From assembly GCF_027409185.1 (NCBI RefSeq), contig NC_084462.1, positions 160,629,490 through 160,693,489 on the forward strand: a stretch of DNA of 64,000 bases, given 5' to 3'. A program made the translations under genes and the position numbers. Shown here piece after piece: positions 1 to 11,530 of this stretch (the first letter of the stretch is position 1; each line of letters opens with the position of its first letter). This DNA comes from Cynocephalus volans (lineage: Eukaryota; Chordata; Mammalia; Dermoptera; Cynocephalidae). A model generated the notes under the pieces. It worked only from the letters and a program-made list of their open reading frames with translations, was not told the DNA's origin and searched no databases.

Positions 1-265
1 GAATGTGCTGTAAATGTAAATGTATAACAGGTTTTAAAGATTTAGTGCAAATGAAGAATATAAAATATCACACTGAAATATTTTTATATTGATTACATGT
101 TCAAATGAAAATATTTTGGATATATTAAATTAAATAAGATATATTATTAAAATTAACTTAAACTGTTTCTTTTTACTTCTTTTAAAAAATGTGGTTACTA
201 TAAATTTTAAAATTACATTTGTGGCTCACAGTATATTTCTATTGAATCACACCATTCTCTATCCT
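1..265. other. AT-rich sequence, nothing recognised
   Basis: Very AT-rich single-copy-looking DNA. I see no gene, RNA or repeat signature that I can name. Confidence 0.5.
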
Positions 266-273
266 CAGGACTT

Positions 274-433
274 TTTTGTGTGTGTGACCAGTAAGGGGAT
301 CGTAACCCTTGGCTTGGTGTCGCCCGCACGGCACTCAGCCAGTGAGCGCACCAGCCATCCCTACATAGGATCTGAACCCGCGGCCTCGGCGCTCCCAGCG
401 CCGCACTCTCCCGAGTGAGCCACGGGTTCAGCC
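274..433 (-). mobile_element. ERE-type SINE (tRNA-derived, perissodactyl)
   Basis: Read on the minus strand it starts near GTGGCTCACTCGGGAGAGTG, with tRNA-like box A and a GGGTTCAGATCC box B, then a second half with GCTCACTGGCTGAGTG and TTACGATCCCCTTACTGGTC. This is the equine repetitive element pattern. Direct repeats CAGGACTT (about 266-273) and CAGGACTCTT (434-443) flank it as target-site duplications. It is GC-rich against its AT-rich surroundings and little decayed, so it is fairly young. An 'ORF' through it is an artefact. Confidence 0.85.
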
Positions 434-544
434 CAGGACTCTTATTTTTAATATGTCAATTTACCCTTGACAATGACAAGGGTGAGTTTTCTCAGCTAAC
501 ATATTTGATTTTAATGGGAGTCAGTGGAGGAACAAGTAATTCCC

Positions 545-800
545 TTCACCTGGAATATGCTTCCACCTTCTTCATCTTGGCAAACTCTTGTGCATCCATC
601 AAGACCCAGATCAGACATCTCTTCTCCCAGGAAGCTTTCCCTAACTCTCCCAGGTGGAGACAATTTCCCTTTTATATATCTCAGCACTCCAATGTCTACT
701 AGAGCACTCTGAATCATACCATAGTGTACCTTAATTTACATGTCTCCCCCTACTAAGCTGTGGACTCCTTCCAAGTAAAAATTGAGTCTTTTTAGTTTTA
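545..800 (+). repeat. L2 LINE 3' fragment
   Basis: The order of landmarks matches the L2 3' end: a CTGGAATATGCTTCC segment, CATCAAGACCCAGATCAGAC, GGAAGCTTTCCCTAAC, then TGTCTCCCCCTACTAAGCTG and GTGGACTCCTTCCAAG. Divergence is high, as expected for L2. Confidence 0.78.
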
Positions 801-2060
801 GTAATAATGTTGAAATTGTCCCACTAAAATATTTTCTCATTTCTTAATTAATTAGTCTATTTATAAATGTATTCATTTATCCTGATATACAGCCTTCTTC
901 ATCATTCATTCAGCAGCAGGAATCTTCCCACACCCCTTATTCTTCAAATAGCCCATAATTATGGAGCTCGGAATGAGATTTCACCTCATGAATTACCAAC
1001 CTAGCTACTTCCAATGAATTCACCTAGAAATAACTATCTCGGTGATAATCAGACACAGAGCATTACCTATGTCCTTGACTATTCTGCCTACGTAAGTGCC
1101 CTGGGTTTATCTGCTTGTCCGTGTTACATGTAATTCAATCTAGGCCAGCTTTGTCTCCCATTTTCTTGCATTGTTCCCTGCTCTCTTTCTTTCTAGTGCT
1201 GCTCTCAAGATTCTCTTGTAAACTATCTCCATGCTTCACCCTAGGGAATACACTCCTGCTTCCCAATGCAATGTTTGCTACATTGCATTGTTGTTTGGCT
1301 ATTGACTCTCCTCAAAGCCAGTAGAATATGTGATTTATTAGGAAGATGATGCAACTATGCTCCAAGACTTATGATTTAGCAAGGACTATATCCTTTTCTA
1401 TCTACTGACAACTGCCAACCTGAGAGCTGACAAAGTCAGCCTTCGAACACATACAAACCAGGCTTTCTTTTTGGTCCTCCCTGTGGCTTTGTTCGTCTCT
1501 GTCATGTAGAGAGATGTCCTGTGTGTAGTAAAAGAAGACAAGACTTTGCATAGCTGGTGTTTCCCTTCTGCATAAACAGCCCATGCGTTACCCAGGAAGC
1601 ATCCTTACTCCAGCAGCTGCCATCTCTCTTTTGAAGAGCTGCAGCATGAGCAACCCATACCACGTGGTGTTTGAAAAAGTAGGTTCCAGCCTTCATAATG
1701 GGTGGCCTCGAAAGAGGAGGCAGCCTCCGTGCTCTTGTGAAGGTGACATAGTCAAAACACTGTATTCAATTATTATTGAGATGGTGAAAACAAACCAGAT
1801 TGCCAAACTATTATCATTAAGTTAGTGAAAACCAACTACAGGCCATTTTGGAAAATATCAAACTTTCCTTGGTCTTGAGAAGGTAGTGACAAGACATTCA
1901 ATATGACGTTCAATATGACATTCAATAAAGAAAAAGAGAAATCTAATTGATGCATATCTTCAACTTTTAAATATGAGATTGCACAATTGTTGAACTTTAA
2001 TTCTTAGCTTCCTTGCCTAATTTCTATTTTTCAAATCCACTGGAATAGTTTTGAGATAAA
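801..2060. other. Unassigned intergenic sequence
   Basis: No gene, RNA gene or confident repeat seen. Short open frames here show no recognisable domain. Confidence 0.5.
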
Positions 2061-2286
2061 AATTTGGTCTGCCTGGAATGCTTCCAGACCTCCCACTTTG
2101 CCTGAGTAATATTTACGCCTTCTTCCCTTCCCAGCTGGACACCACTCCTACTGGGAAGTCTTTTCTGATCTCTCACAATGGAAAGAGAAGTTCACTCCTT
2201 GTGCCTGGTTCCCAGCATAGGGTCTAATCCATGTAGGTACTCAAGAAATATTTGTTGATTGAATGAATGAAGGAATGAATGGCAGC
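2061..2286 (+). repeat. L2 LINE 3' end
   Basis: It starts CTGCCTGGAATGCTTCC and ends with CTCAAGAAATATTTGTTGATTGAATGAATG, the typical L2 terminus. Middle landmarks (GGGAAGTCTTTTCTGA) also fit. Confidence 0.78.
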
Positions 2287-2309
2287 CAAAAAATATTTGA
2301 CTTGGAGAT

Positions 2310-2466
2310 CAAGTTCTAGTTCTGTCATTTATCAAATTCATTATCTTTTCTGAGTCTTGTGTGCTTACCTATAAAATGGAGATAATAGTATCTACCTCAT
2401 AGAGATTTCTGAGGCTAAGCAAGGTTATATGTGTGAAAGGATTTTGCAAACTGAAATGCTCTATAA
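2310..2466 (+). repeat. MIR SINE
   Basis: It contains AGTTCTAGTTCTGTCATTTA, TGTGCTTACCTATAAAATGG, AGATAATAGTATCTACCTCA and GGATTTTGCAAACTGAAATG in the MIR order. Confidence 0.78.
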
Positions 2467-5130
2467 AATTTAAAGCTGCAACTTGGATCCTTTTCCCTTT
2501 TACCTACATATTTGCTATGAGGGATTAAATACAATGCAACATCTGGGCACATGAGCCAAAATTATCTGGGAAGAAGGTTGGAGAAAGCCTGCCAACCATG
2601 TGCTGTGCTAAGTGCAGTTCCACAGAGGACTATGTATATTCCATGACTGCTATGCAGAGAGTTTCTACTGGGCAATCTAGATAGCCCAGCCCAAAGGTCC
2701 CTAGATATCAGAGCAACAGAGGAACAGGCTCTAGATAAAGGTGATGGTTTCATGCCTCTCATCACCTGTGACTCTGCCCACAGTGAGGATCAACTGAGTT
2801 TTGAGATCTGAGGTCAGTGGGAGAGCTCTGATATACTGTTCAAAAGTTTTAATAGCTTTGCCAAATAACTGGGTTGAGTATGAAGTTAAGTTTATTATCT
2901 TATCTTCCCAGGGAGCGGTTTCTATCAGAGTCAGGAACACTATTCTAGTGATGTGTAATCAGAAGGATGAGAGAGGTACATACAGAATTGCTATTCACTG
3001 CCCTTTTAATTCAGCATAGCATTTAGACTAAGCTAGGAAGGAGGACTGGCTGTAAAGGAAAGGAAAAGTTAGTGAACTTAAAAATTGGATTGTACAAGGG
3101 GACTTGTGGATATTTTTGATAAGTTGTTGATCCCGCTTAGGTTATCAGTATGTATGAAGTAGGCACTAAGTTGTAGATCAGAGCGTAGTATGAGGACTGC
3201 CAAAGGAAAAAGATCAAGCTAAGATTCTTCACCCAAAAATGCCATATGTTATCTGAGTGACCTTGACAAGCTCTTGTGCCCCAGCATCTTTATATGACAG
3301 ATGAAAGGTCAAAATGATCCAAATCCAGTAGACTCAGTCCATTGAATCTTAAGGATTCAATGTTTTCTCAGGAATAATTGTCTTTGTGATTATTTGCTTG
3401 TACTATAGAATTGCACAGGCAATTTCACAGGTAGCTGAGAAAAGAAAAAAAGAGAAGGTCCCCACAAGGAAACAAACTGGAACTGGGAAGTTCGGGAGTG
3501 GAGTGACATTTCTGTTTCTCTTGTGCCCCATGGCCATCTGCATCTTGGCCTCTCTTTGTCTCTTCTTTATCTTGATTGGCCTCCTTCGGTTGCATGTGGT
3601 CCAACATGGCAATAAACCATCACTACTTCCCAGCACCTGGGAGCATTGGCTCAGTGCCTCCCCTCTGATCCAATCAGCTACGGCCATTAAATGCAGGGCC
3701 ACATAATAAAAGAGGGAAGTGGGGCTCCATGTAGAAGCAGAGGTACCAAAGTCACTTAAGTGGGTAAGCCTACCCTATGAGATCCGCTCTGGGCTTATGA
3801 GTGATGCTGAGGATGTGGCAAGAGGCATGGTTTCAGGAGGAGCATGAGGGCAATGGCCTTCTTTATTTAGAAACCACGCCAATAAACCAGAAAACTAGAG
3901 TAGACCCAAGTGTGATGCATCTCCTCCCTTTCCTTTGAGCAGGCTGCTAAAGGAAATGGTGATTTCAGTCTACTGTGAGTCACAAAGGGATAGGAAGATT
4001 CCTTCAGTGGACTTTTAATTGTGGTTTGGGAGAAAGCCTTGTTAAAAATCTGTGATTAATTTTCCCCTTACCAGCCAGTATGCCCAGCATATTAGCACCA
4101 GTAACCAAAATGTTAAAATAATCCTAGTTTTCAAGTCCCTTTTAATTGCCCTGCTCATTGCCTCTGCTTGCCCTCTGCAGGGTTGAGCAGCCCCTATGGA
4201 TTTCAGGATTCATGCAAGTGTGTACATGAAGGCCCCATACAGAGGCCCACCCATTTTGTTTTCCCACACTTGCCTCCAATGTTCACCACAAAGAGCCTTA
4301 GGCACAGAGCATGGACACCAAAACTTACCTCAACCCATGTTCTTTCTCCAAAACAATCACCTCTGGGCCACCCTGTGGGTCAAGAGAAACACAGCAACAG
4401 CATAGCTCACTCTCAGGAAAACAGATTGGGGAAGAGGGCTGAGCAAGCCCTGAGAAGTGGCCTCAGCATCTCAGGCTCTCAGAGCAGTGTAGAAGTGCAG
4501 GTAGGTCTGGGGTCGGAGAACACCTCCCTGTTCTCTGCGTACACCTCACCCTCTGTAGGAGAGGCCATTCCTCTGAAACGCTGAGCCCAGTGCAGGGACC
4601 GTAGCTGCTAGGGTCTAAGAGCAGTGCTGGGTGGGAATGTCAGAAATCATGTAAGGACTCTTTTATCTAGGTGGGGTCTTTGGCATTGGGGCTAGAGCTA
4701 TGCTTCCAACCTCTTAGGAGAAGAAAGTGGGTGCTGTGTGGGTCGTTGGCCATGGGTGACTGGAGAGGCTCTGTTTTTTTCTGCCTATGTGCTGTCAAGA
4801 AAGGGAAGGATCGTTCAATGGGATCATTACATTTCCAAGACAGGATTTTCTAGATGGAGTCTAGTTAAAGCATAAGGTTTGGCTTTGCAGCCATTATCCC
4901 ATGAGAACTCCAAAGATATGATATCTCTTTAGCATCAGAAACCTAATATATTTAAAATCATATTCATCCTCCTTTTTCCTAAACCTTTTCCTCTTCCCAC
5001 TTCCCTTTACTATCTGATCCCTGCTAAAAGTAGCAATTTATCCCAATAACTTTGTTTCCCTATTTCTTTGGCTTCTCTCTCCCTGTACTCTCTGACATTG
5101 AATACTGTCACCAAGTATCCTTGATTGTTC
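2467..5130. other. Unassigned intergenic sequence
   Basis: Contains two moderate open frames (3386-3706 and 4168-4584, plus strand) with no recognisable homology and no splice or promoter context. The block around 3450-3720 has an AATAAA-containing, LTR-like look, but I cannot assign a family. Confidence 0.45.
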
Positions 5131-5139
5131 TTCATTATT

Positions 5140-5425
5140 ACATCAAATGCCTCTCCTCTTTCCTATCCCTGCTGCTGAGATGTAGTTCTGGCCCTTATTT
5201 CTTCCTGTCTAGACCATTACAATAAATTCCAGTCAATTTTTCACTAGAATCCAACCTAAACAATAACAATATTTTTGTCTTAATCTTCTCAAAATACAAA
5301 TCTGTTCACAACACTTTCTGTCTTAAAAAGCTTCAATGGCTCCCCATGAACTAAATGATGCATCTAAACCCCTTAACGTGGTATTCATGTCCTTCACAAC
5401 TGCAGCACAAGCCAAGCACTCTCCG
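5140..5425 (+). repeat. L2 LINE fragment
   Basis: Contains the L2 landmarks CTTCAATGGCTCCCCATGAA and CCCCTTAACGTGGTATTCATGTCCTTCAC, which lie internal to the L2 3' end. Confidence 0.7.
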
Positions 5426-6079
5426 TGGAATTTGTTTTTTTGTCTTTTTGTTGTTTTTATTTTCTAAATAATCCCAGTGATTGTAGAAAACTTGTGCAGA
5501 AAAATTTTAAAAATGAGATAAATCTAAACCATCATTTCACTATTCAAAGATATTTTGGTCTATCTACATATGTCCTTATTTACAAAAGTGGAAACATCCT
5601 GGATTCTTTCATGCGATTGTATATCAGTAGCATTTTCCATACTTAAATATAATTTTTACTTGTTTAATATCATTTGCTGTACTGACTCAAAATATAAATT
5701 ATCTGCTCCTGTTATGTAATTAATCTGTGTTTATTGCAAAAGGTATGCAGGATGTCAACAAGCATAAATAAGTAAGCAAGTAAACTTACTTTATACTTAG
5801 ATAACAGAACTAGCCATTGTTGACTTATTTTTTCTTGTGGGGTTTAAAATGTATTTAGTTGTTTTTATTGGTTTTTTAATTTTTTAAAAAATTTTATCAT
5901 TACACAACGTAAACATTTTTTGTGTCCCTATACCAATTTCTCCCTAGCTCCCTACACCCTCCCCCTTTCCCACCTCTGGTGGCCTCAGTTCCAGGCTCTC
6001 CTTCTGAAAGTTCAAGGAATTATTGTGATTGTTGTATGTTTCTTTTTGTTGTTGTTGTTTTGTTTTGTTTTCAGCTCCT

Positions 6080-9000
6080 ACTTATGCGTGAGGACACATG
6101 ATATTTTTCTTTCCAGACCTGGCTTATTTCATTTCACATAATCTTCTCTAAGTTCATCCATGTTGCTGCAGATGGCAGAATTTCATTCCTTTTTATGGCA
6201 GAGTATATTCCATTGTGTATATATACTACATTTTCATTTTCCAGTAGTCCATTGATGGACATTTCAGCTAGTTCCAATTCATAGCTATAGTAGATAGAGT
6301 TGCAATAAACATGGGAGCTCAGGTATTCCTCTGACATGATGATTTCCCTTCCTTTGGGTGTACACTCAACAGCGGAATTGCTGGATCATACGGTAGTTCT
6401 ATCTACAGTTGTTTGAGGAAACTCCATACTGTTTTCCATAATGGCTGCATTAATTTATAGTCCCACTGACAGTATAGAAGTTTCTTTTTTCTCCACATCC
6501 TCACTATCATTTGTTATTCTATTTTTGATAATAGCCAGTCTGACTGGAGTGAGGTGATATCTCACTGTGGTTTTGATGTGCATTTCCCTGATGCTTAGTG
6601 ATATTCAGAATTTTTTCATGTGCCTGTTGGCTATTTGTATATCTTCCTTTGAATTGCCTATTCAGCTCCTTTGCTCACTTTCTAATCAGGTTACTTGTTT
6701 TTTTTACTATTAAATTGCTTGAGTTCCTTGTATATTTTAGATATTAATTCCTTGTTGGATGCATAATTTGCGAATATTTTCTCCCATTCTGTAGGTTGTC
6801 TTTTTACTCAGTTAACTGTTTCTTTTGCTGTGCAGAAGCTTTTAGTATGATATAATCCTGTTTATTTATTTTTTCTTTGTTGCCTGTGCTTTTGGGGTCT
6901 TGCTCATAAAGTCTTTGCCCAGTCCTACTTCCTGAAGTGCTTCCCCTATGTTTTCTTTTAGTAGGAGTTATATAGTTTCAGGTCTTACATATAATTATTT
7001 AATCCATTTTGGTATATGGTAAGAGGTACAGCCCTAGTTTCATTCTTCTACATATGGATGTCCAGTTTTCCTAGGACCATTTATTGAAGAGGCATTCCTT
7101 TCCCCAATGTATGCTCCTGTTTCCCTCGTCAAATATCAGTTGACTGTAAGTATGTAGGTTGATTTCTGGGTTCTCAATTCTGTTCCATTGGTCTGAGTGT
7201 CTGTTTTTATGCCAGCACCATGCTGTTCTGGTTACTATAGCTCTGTAGTATAATTTGAAGCCAGGTAGTGTAATGGCTCTGCTTTTTTGTTGTTGTTGTT
7301 GTTCAGGATTGCTTTGGCTATTCAGGGTCTTTTGTTGTTCCATATGAATGTTAGGATTTTTTTTTCTTTTACTGTGAAGAATCTCATTGGTATTCTGATG
7401 CAGATTGCATTGAATATGTAGATCACTTTAGGTAGTATGGACTTTTTCACAATGTTGATTCTTCTAATCCAAGAACATGGAATGTCTTTCCATCTTTTTG
7501 TGTCTTTAATTTCCTTCAGGAGTGATTTGTAGTTCTCATTGCAGCAATCTTTCATCTCCATGGTTAAATTGATTAGTAAGTATTTTACTTTTTTGGTGAC
7601 TATTGTAAATGGCCTAGCTTTCTTGATTTCTTTTTCTGCTAGTTCATTATTAGAATATAAAAAAGCTACTGATTTTTGCATGTTGATTTTGTATCCTGCA
7701 ACTTTACTGAAATCAGTAAAGTTTATCAGATCTCAGAGTTTTTTGGTAGAATCTTTAGGTTTTTCTATATATACAATCATGTCATCTGCAAACAGGGATA
7801 GTTTGACTTCATCTTTTTCAATGTGAGTGCTCTTTCTTTCTCCTGCTTGATTGCTCTGGTTAGTATTTCCAATACTGTGTAAAATAGGAATGGCGATAGT
7901 GGGCAACCTTGCTTTGTTCCCATTCAGGATTGTATCAGTGGTGGGTTTCCTATATGTGGCTTTTATTGTGTTGAGATATACTTTCCTTCTATACCTAATT
8001 TGCTGAGAGTCTTTATCATGAAGCGATGTTGAATTTCATCAAATGCTTTTTCTGTGTCTATTGAGATAATCTTACATTTTTTGTCCTTGGTTTTGTTGAT
8101 GTGGTGTATCACATTTATTGACTTGCTTATGTTGAACCATCTTTGTATCTCTGGGATGAATTCCACTTGATCATGATGTATAATTTTATGTGATGCATTG
8201 CTGTCTTCTGATTGCTAATATTTGTTGAAGATTTTTGTGCCTATGTTCATCAGAGACATTGGCATGTAGTTTTCTTTTTTGGTAGTATCTTTGTATGGCT
8301 TTGGTATCAGGGTGATACTGGTCCCATAGAAAGAGTTTAGAAGAATGACCTCTGTTTTGATTTTTTGGAGTAGTTTGAAGAGAACTGGTATTAATTCCTA
8401 TTTAAAGATTTGGTAGAACTCAGCAGTAAATTCATCCAGTCCTGGGCTTTTCTTTGTTGCTCTGATTACTGCTTCAGTTTCATTGCTTGTTGTTATTGGT
8501 CTGTTCAGGTTTTCTATTTCTTCTTGTTTCAGTCTCAGTAGTTTGTATGACTCCAAAAATTATTCATTTCCTCAAGATTTTCAAATTTGTTGGTGAATAG
8601 TTATTTGAATAGTCTCTAATGATTCTTTGTATTTCTGTGGTATTGGTTGAAATGTCTCCTTTTTCATTTCTGATTTTTGTTATTTGGGTCATCTCTCTTC
8701 TTCTTTTAGTTAGCCTAGCTAATGACTTGTCCATTTTGTTTCTCTTCTCACAAAAAAAAAAAACCAACTTTTTCTTTCATTGATCTTTTGTATCATTTTT
8801 GGGGTCTCTAATTCATTTAGTTCTGTTCTGCTGTTAATTATATCTTTCCATCTACTAATTTTGAGGTTGCATTGTGTTCTTGTTTTTCTAGTTCTTTGAG
8901 ATGTAGCATTAGGTTGTTTATTTTAAACCTGTCTGTTCTTTTGATGTAAGCATGTATTGCAATAAACTTCCCTCAGTACTGCTTTTGCAGTACCCACAGG

Positions 9001-9870
9001 CTATGGTAAGATGTGTCTTCATTTTTTTAGTATCAAGAAATTTTTTGATTTCCTATTTAATTTCTTCTTGGACCCATAGGTGGTTAAGGAGCATGTTGTT
9101 TAATTTCCATTTGTATGGTTTCCTGAGTTTCACTTGTTACTGATTTCTACTGTTAATCTGTTGTGGTCTGAAAAGATATGTGAAATGGTTTCAATTTTTT
9201 AAATTTGTTGAAATTTGATATGTAACCTAACATATAGTCTATCCAGGAGAATGTTCCATGTGTTGATGAAAAGAGTGTATAGTCTGTAGTTGTTGGATGC
9301 AATGTTCTGTAGATATCTCCCAGGTCCCTTTGGTCTTAAATGCAGTTTAAATCCTGTTTTTTCTCTGTTGATTTGTTGCTTAGATGATTTGACTAGTGCC
9401 AAAAGAGGGGTATTCTGGTCCCCTACTATTATTGCATTGGAGTCTATCTCTTTCTTTAGGCCTAATAGTGTTTGCTTTATATATCTGGGTGTTCCAATGT
9501 TGGGTACAAATGTATTTACTATTGTTATGTCTTCTTGCTGGATAGATCCCTTTATCATTATATAGTGGCCTTCTTTGTCTCTTTGTGTGGTTTTTGGTTC
9601 GAAGTCTACTTTATCCAATAGAATAATAGCTACTCTGCCTCATTTTTGGTTTTCATTCACATTGTATATCTCTTTCTATCCCTTCACTATTAGTTTGTGT
9701 GTGTCTTTACAAATGAGGTGAGTCTCTTGAAGACAGCATATAGTTGGGTCTAGCTTTTTAAACCAATCAGTCAGTCTGTGTCTTTTGAGTGGGGAGTTTA
9801 ATCTATTTACATTTCAGGTAGTTATTGAAAGGTATTGAATTACTCCTGTTGTTGCATCAATTTTCATTTG
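6080..9870 (-). pseudogene. L1 ORF2 remnant (endonuclease / reverse transcriptase)
   Basis: Pieces in L1 order are visible. The endonuclease end has IIVGDQNTPLLALVKSS (9199-9618). The reverse transcriptase has [19 protein letters not shown] (7963-8166). Downstream blocks read [18 protein letters not shown] (7322-7681) and [20 protein letters not shown] (7071-7343). The C-terminal region YSAIKRNEILPSAATWMNLE lies at 6134-6337. Stops and frame changes separate the pieces. Confidence 0.85.
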
Positions 9871-9929
9871 GATGTTTTAAGTATCTTTGTTTCCTTTCTT
9901 CCCCTTTTACTGTGTGTCTTTGATGTTTG

Positions 9930-10900
9930 TTGGTTTTTTGAGGTGATAAGATTTAGTTTTTTTCTCTTTCTCATTTGCATTTTTGTACTGCCAGTGGGTT
10001 TTGTTCTTTCTTGCATATTCGTGGTAGTGATTATTGTTTTTTTGGATTCCAGATACAGGACTTCCTTGAGGATTTCTTACAGGGTTGGCCATATGGTCAT
10101 TAACTCATGCAGTTTTTGTCTGTCTGGAAAATACACTATTTCTCCCTCATTTCTGAAGGCTTTGCTGGGTATAGTATTTTTAGATGGCAGGGGTTTTTTG
10201 GTGTTTTTTTGTTTTGTTTTGTTTTTTGGTTTTTTGGGTTTTTTTAGAATTTTGAACATATCATCCCACTTTCTTCTGGCCTGTAGAGTTTCTGTTGAGA
10301 ATTCTGCTGTCAGTTTTATAGTGGCTCCCTTACTGGTGTTTTGATGCTTTTCTCTTGCTGCTTTTAGGATTCTCTTTGTTGTTGAGCTTTGCCAGTTTGA
10401 CTATAATGTGTCTTGGAGAAGATCTTTTTGGATTTAATTAGTTTGGGGATCTTTGAGCCTCCTGGATCTTAATGTCTGTATCCCTCCTTATACCTGGGAA
10501 GTTTTCCATTATTATTTCATTGAATATGTTTTCAATGTATTTTTCTTTCCCCTCCCCTCTGGAAGACCCATGATTTGAATGTTTGTGTGCTTATGGTTGT
10601 CTGCTAGCTCTCTTAGACTTTTTTCATTTTTAAAAAATTCTTTTTGCTTTTATTTGGTCTGCCTGGGTTATTTCAAAAAGACTATGTTCATAATCAGAAA
10701 TTATTTAATCTTGCTTGTTCTAGCCTCCTGCTTAAATTCTCAGCTGTCATTTTTATTTTGTTGAATGAGTCTGTCAGTTTCATGAGTTCTGTTACATTCT
10801 TTTTTAAGGTATTGATCTCTTTGTATGTTTCCTCCTTCCTATCCTGTAATTTTTTTTTCATTATGTAGTCTTGGTCTTCTCATATCTCATTGAGTTTCCT
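9930..10900 (-). pseudogene. L1 ORF1 remnant (RNA-binding protein)
   Basis: The N-terminal coiled-coil part reads MKLTDSFNKIKMTAENL. The C-terminal domain is visible as RKWDDMFKILKK and FRNEGEIVYFPDRQKLHELM, the usual ORF1p C-terminal motif. The two parts are interrupted by stops and a low-complexity expansion (poly-K/T-rich segment near 10195-10245). It is a relic, not an expressed gene. Confidence 0.75.
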
Positions 10901-10959
10901 TAAAATTGTTGCTCTGAATTCCTTATCAGTTATTTCAAGGGTTTCCTGCTATATAGGGT

Positions 10960-11520
10960 CTGCTATTTGAGAATTGCTGTATTCTTTTGGTGTCATATTT
11001 TCTCAGATTTTTATATTTTTAGTATCTCTAAGTTGATATCTGATCATCTGGTAGAACAGTTGCTTCTTCTATTACTCTGGAGTGGGCTTGGAAGAGACAG
11101 ACTTCCTCTTCTTTTTCTGGCCTCCACTAGTGACTCTCCTTGTGTTGATGCAGTTGAGTGGGTGTGAGGCTGCCTGTATGGTGGCTTTGGCTGCTACAGT
11201 GGTGGGGAGCCATTTTTGCAGTGGCCATGGCTGTGGCAGTGGCTGTGGTGGACTACCCATCTGGACATGGTGTTTCAGCATGCTCCTGCCTTCTGCGAGG
11301 TGGGGGACACTGCCCTCTGCTCCTGCCTAGGACCCTATACATGCTCCTGCCTTCTGCTGGGCAGTGGGGGCTTCCATGGCTCCTGCCTAGGATCCCGTGC
11401 TGGGGGTTTCCAAGGCACCTGCCTAGGACCCTGTGCATGCTCCTGCCTTGGACCCTGTGCATGCTCCTGCCTTCTTCCAGGCAGTGAGGGTTACCCACAA
11501 CTCCTGCCTAGGACATTGTA
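10960..11520 (-). repeat. L1 5' UTR with internal degenerate tandem repeats
   Basis: From about 11280 to 11515 a unit built on CTCCTGCCTAGGACCCTGTGCATG recurs several times with variations. GC content is far higher than in the surroundings. This is the promoter-bearing 5' end of the minus-strand L1. The open frames seen here are by-products of the repeats. Confidence 0.7.
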
Positions 11521-11530
11521 TGGGTTCCTC

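Larger units (their letters stand above)
5862..11530 (-). mobile_element. Near-full-length L1 LINE (decayed)
   Basis: Read on the minus strand it runs from a GC-rich 5' UTR (about 11530-10960), through ORF1 (about 10900-9930), to ORF2 (about 9870-6080), and ends at a T-rich stretch near 5862-5900 (the A tail). The length of about 5.7 kb is close to a complete L1. Many stops and frameshifts break both ORFs, so it is immobile. No clear target-site duplication was found by eye. Confidence 0.88.

Noticed and set aside
191-418. 75-codon open frame
   Set aside because: It runs through the reversed ERE SINE, so it is not a gene.
3386-3706. 106-codon open frame with a hydrophobic segment, and an overlapping antisense frame of 99 codons
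   Set aside because: No recognisable homology and no promoter or splice context. The surrounding sequence looks like an old unnamed repeat.
4168-4584. 138-codon open frame
   Set aside because: Composition looks random and no domain is recognised. A single frame of this length is expected by chance in a locally GC-richer stretch.
11280-11515. Possible CRISPR-like or satellite array
   Set aside because: The units are degenerate with no unique spacers, and they lie within an L1 leader in a mammalian genome.
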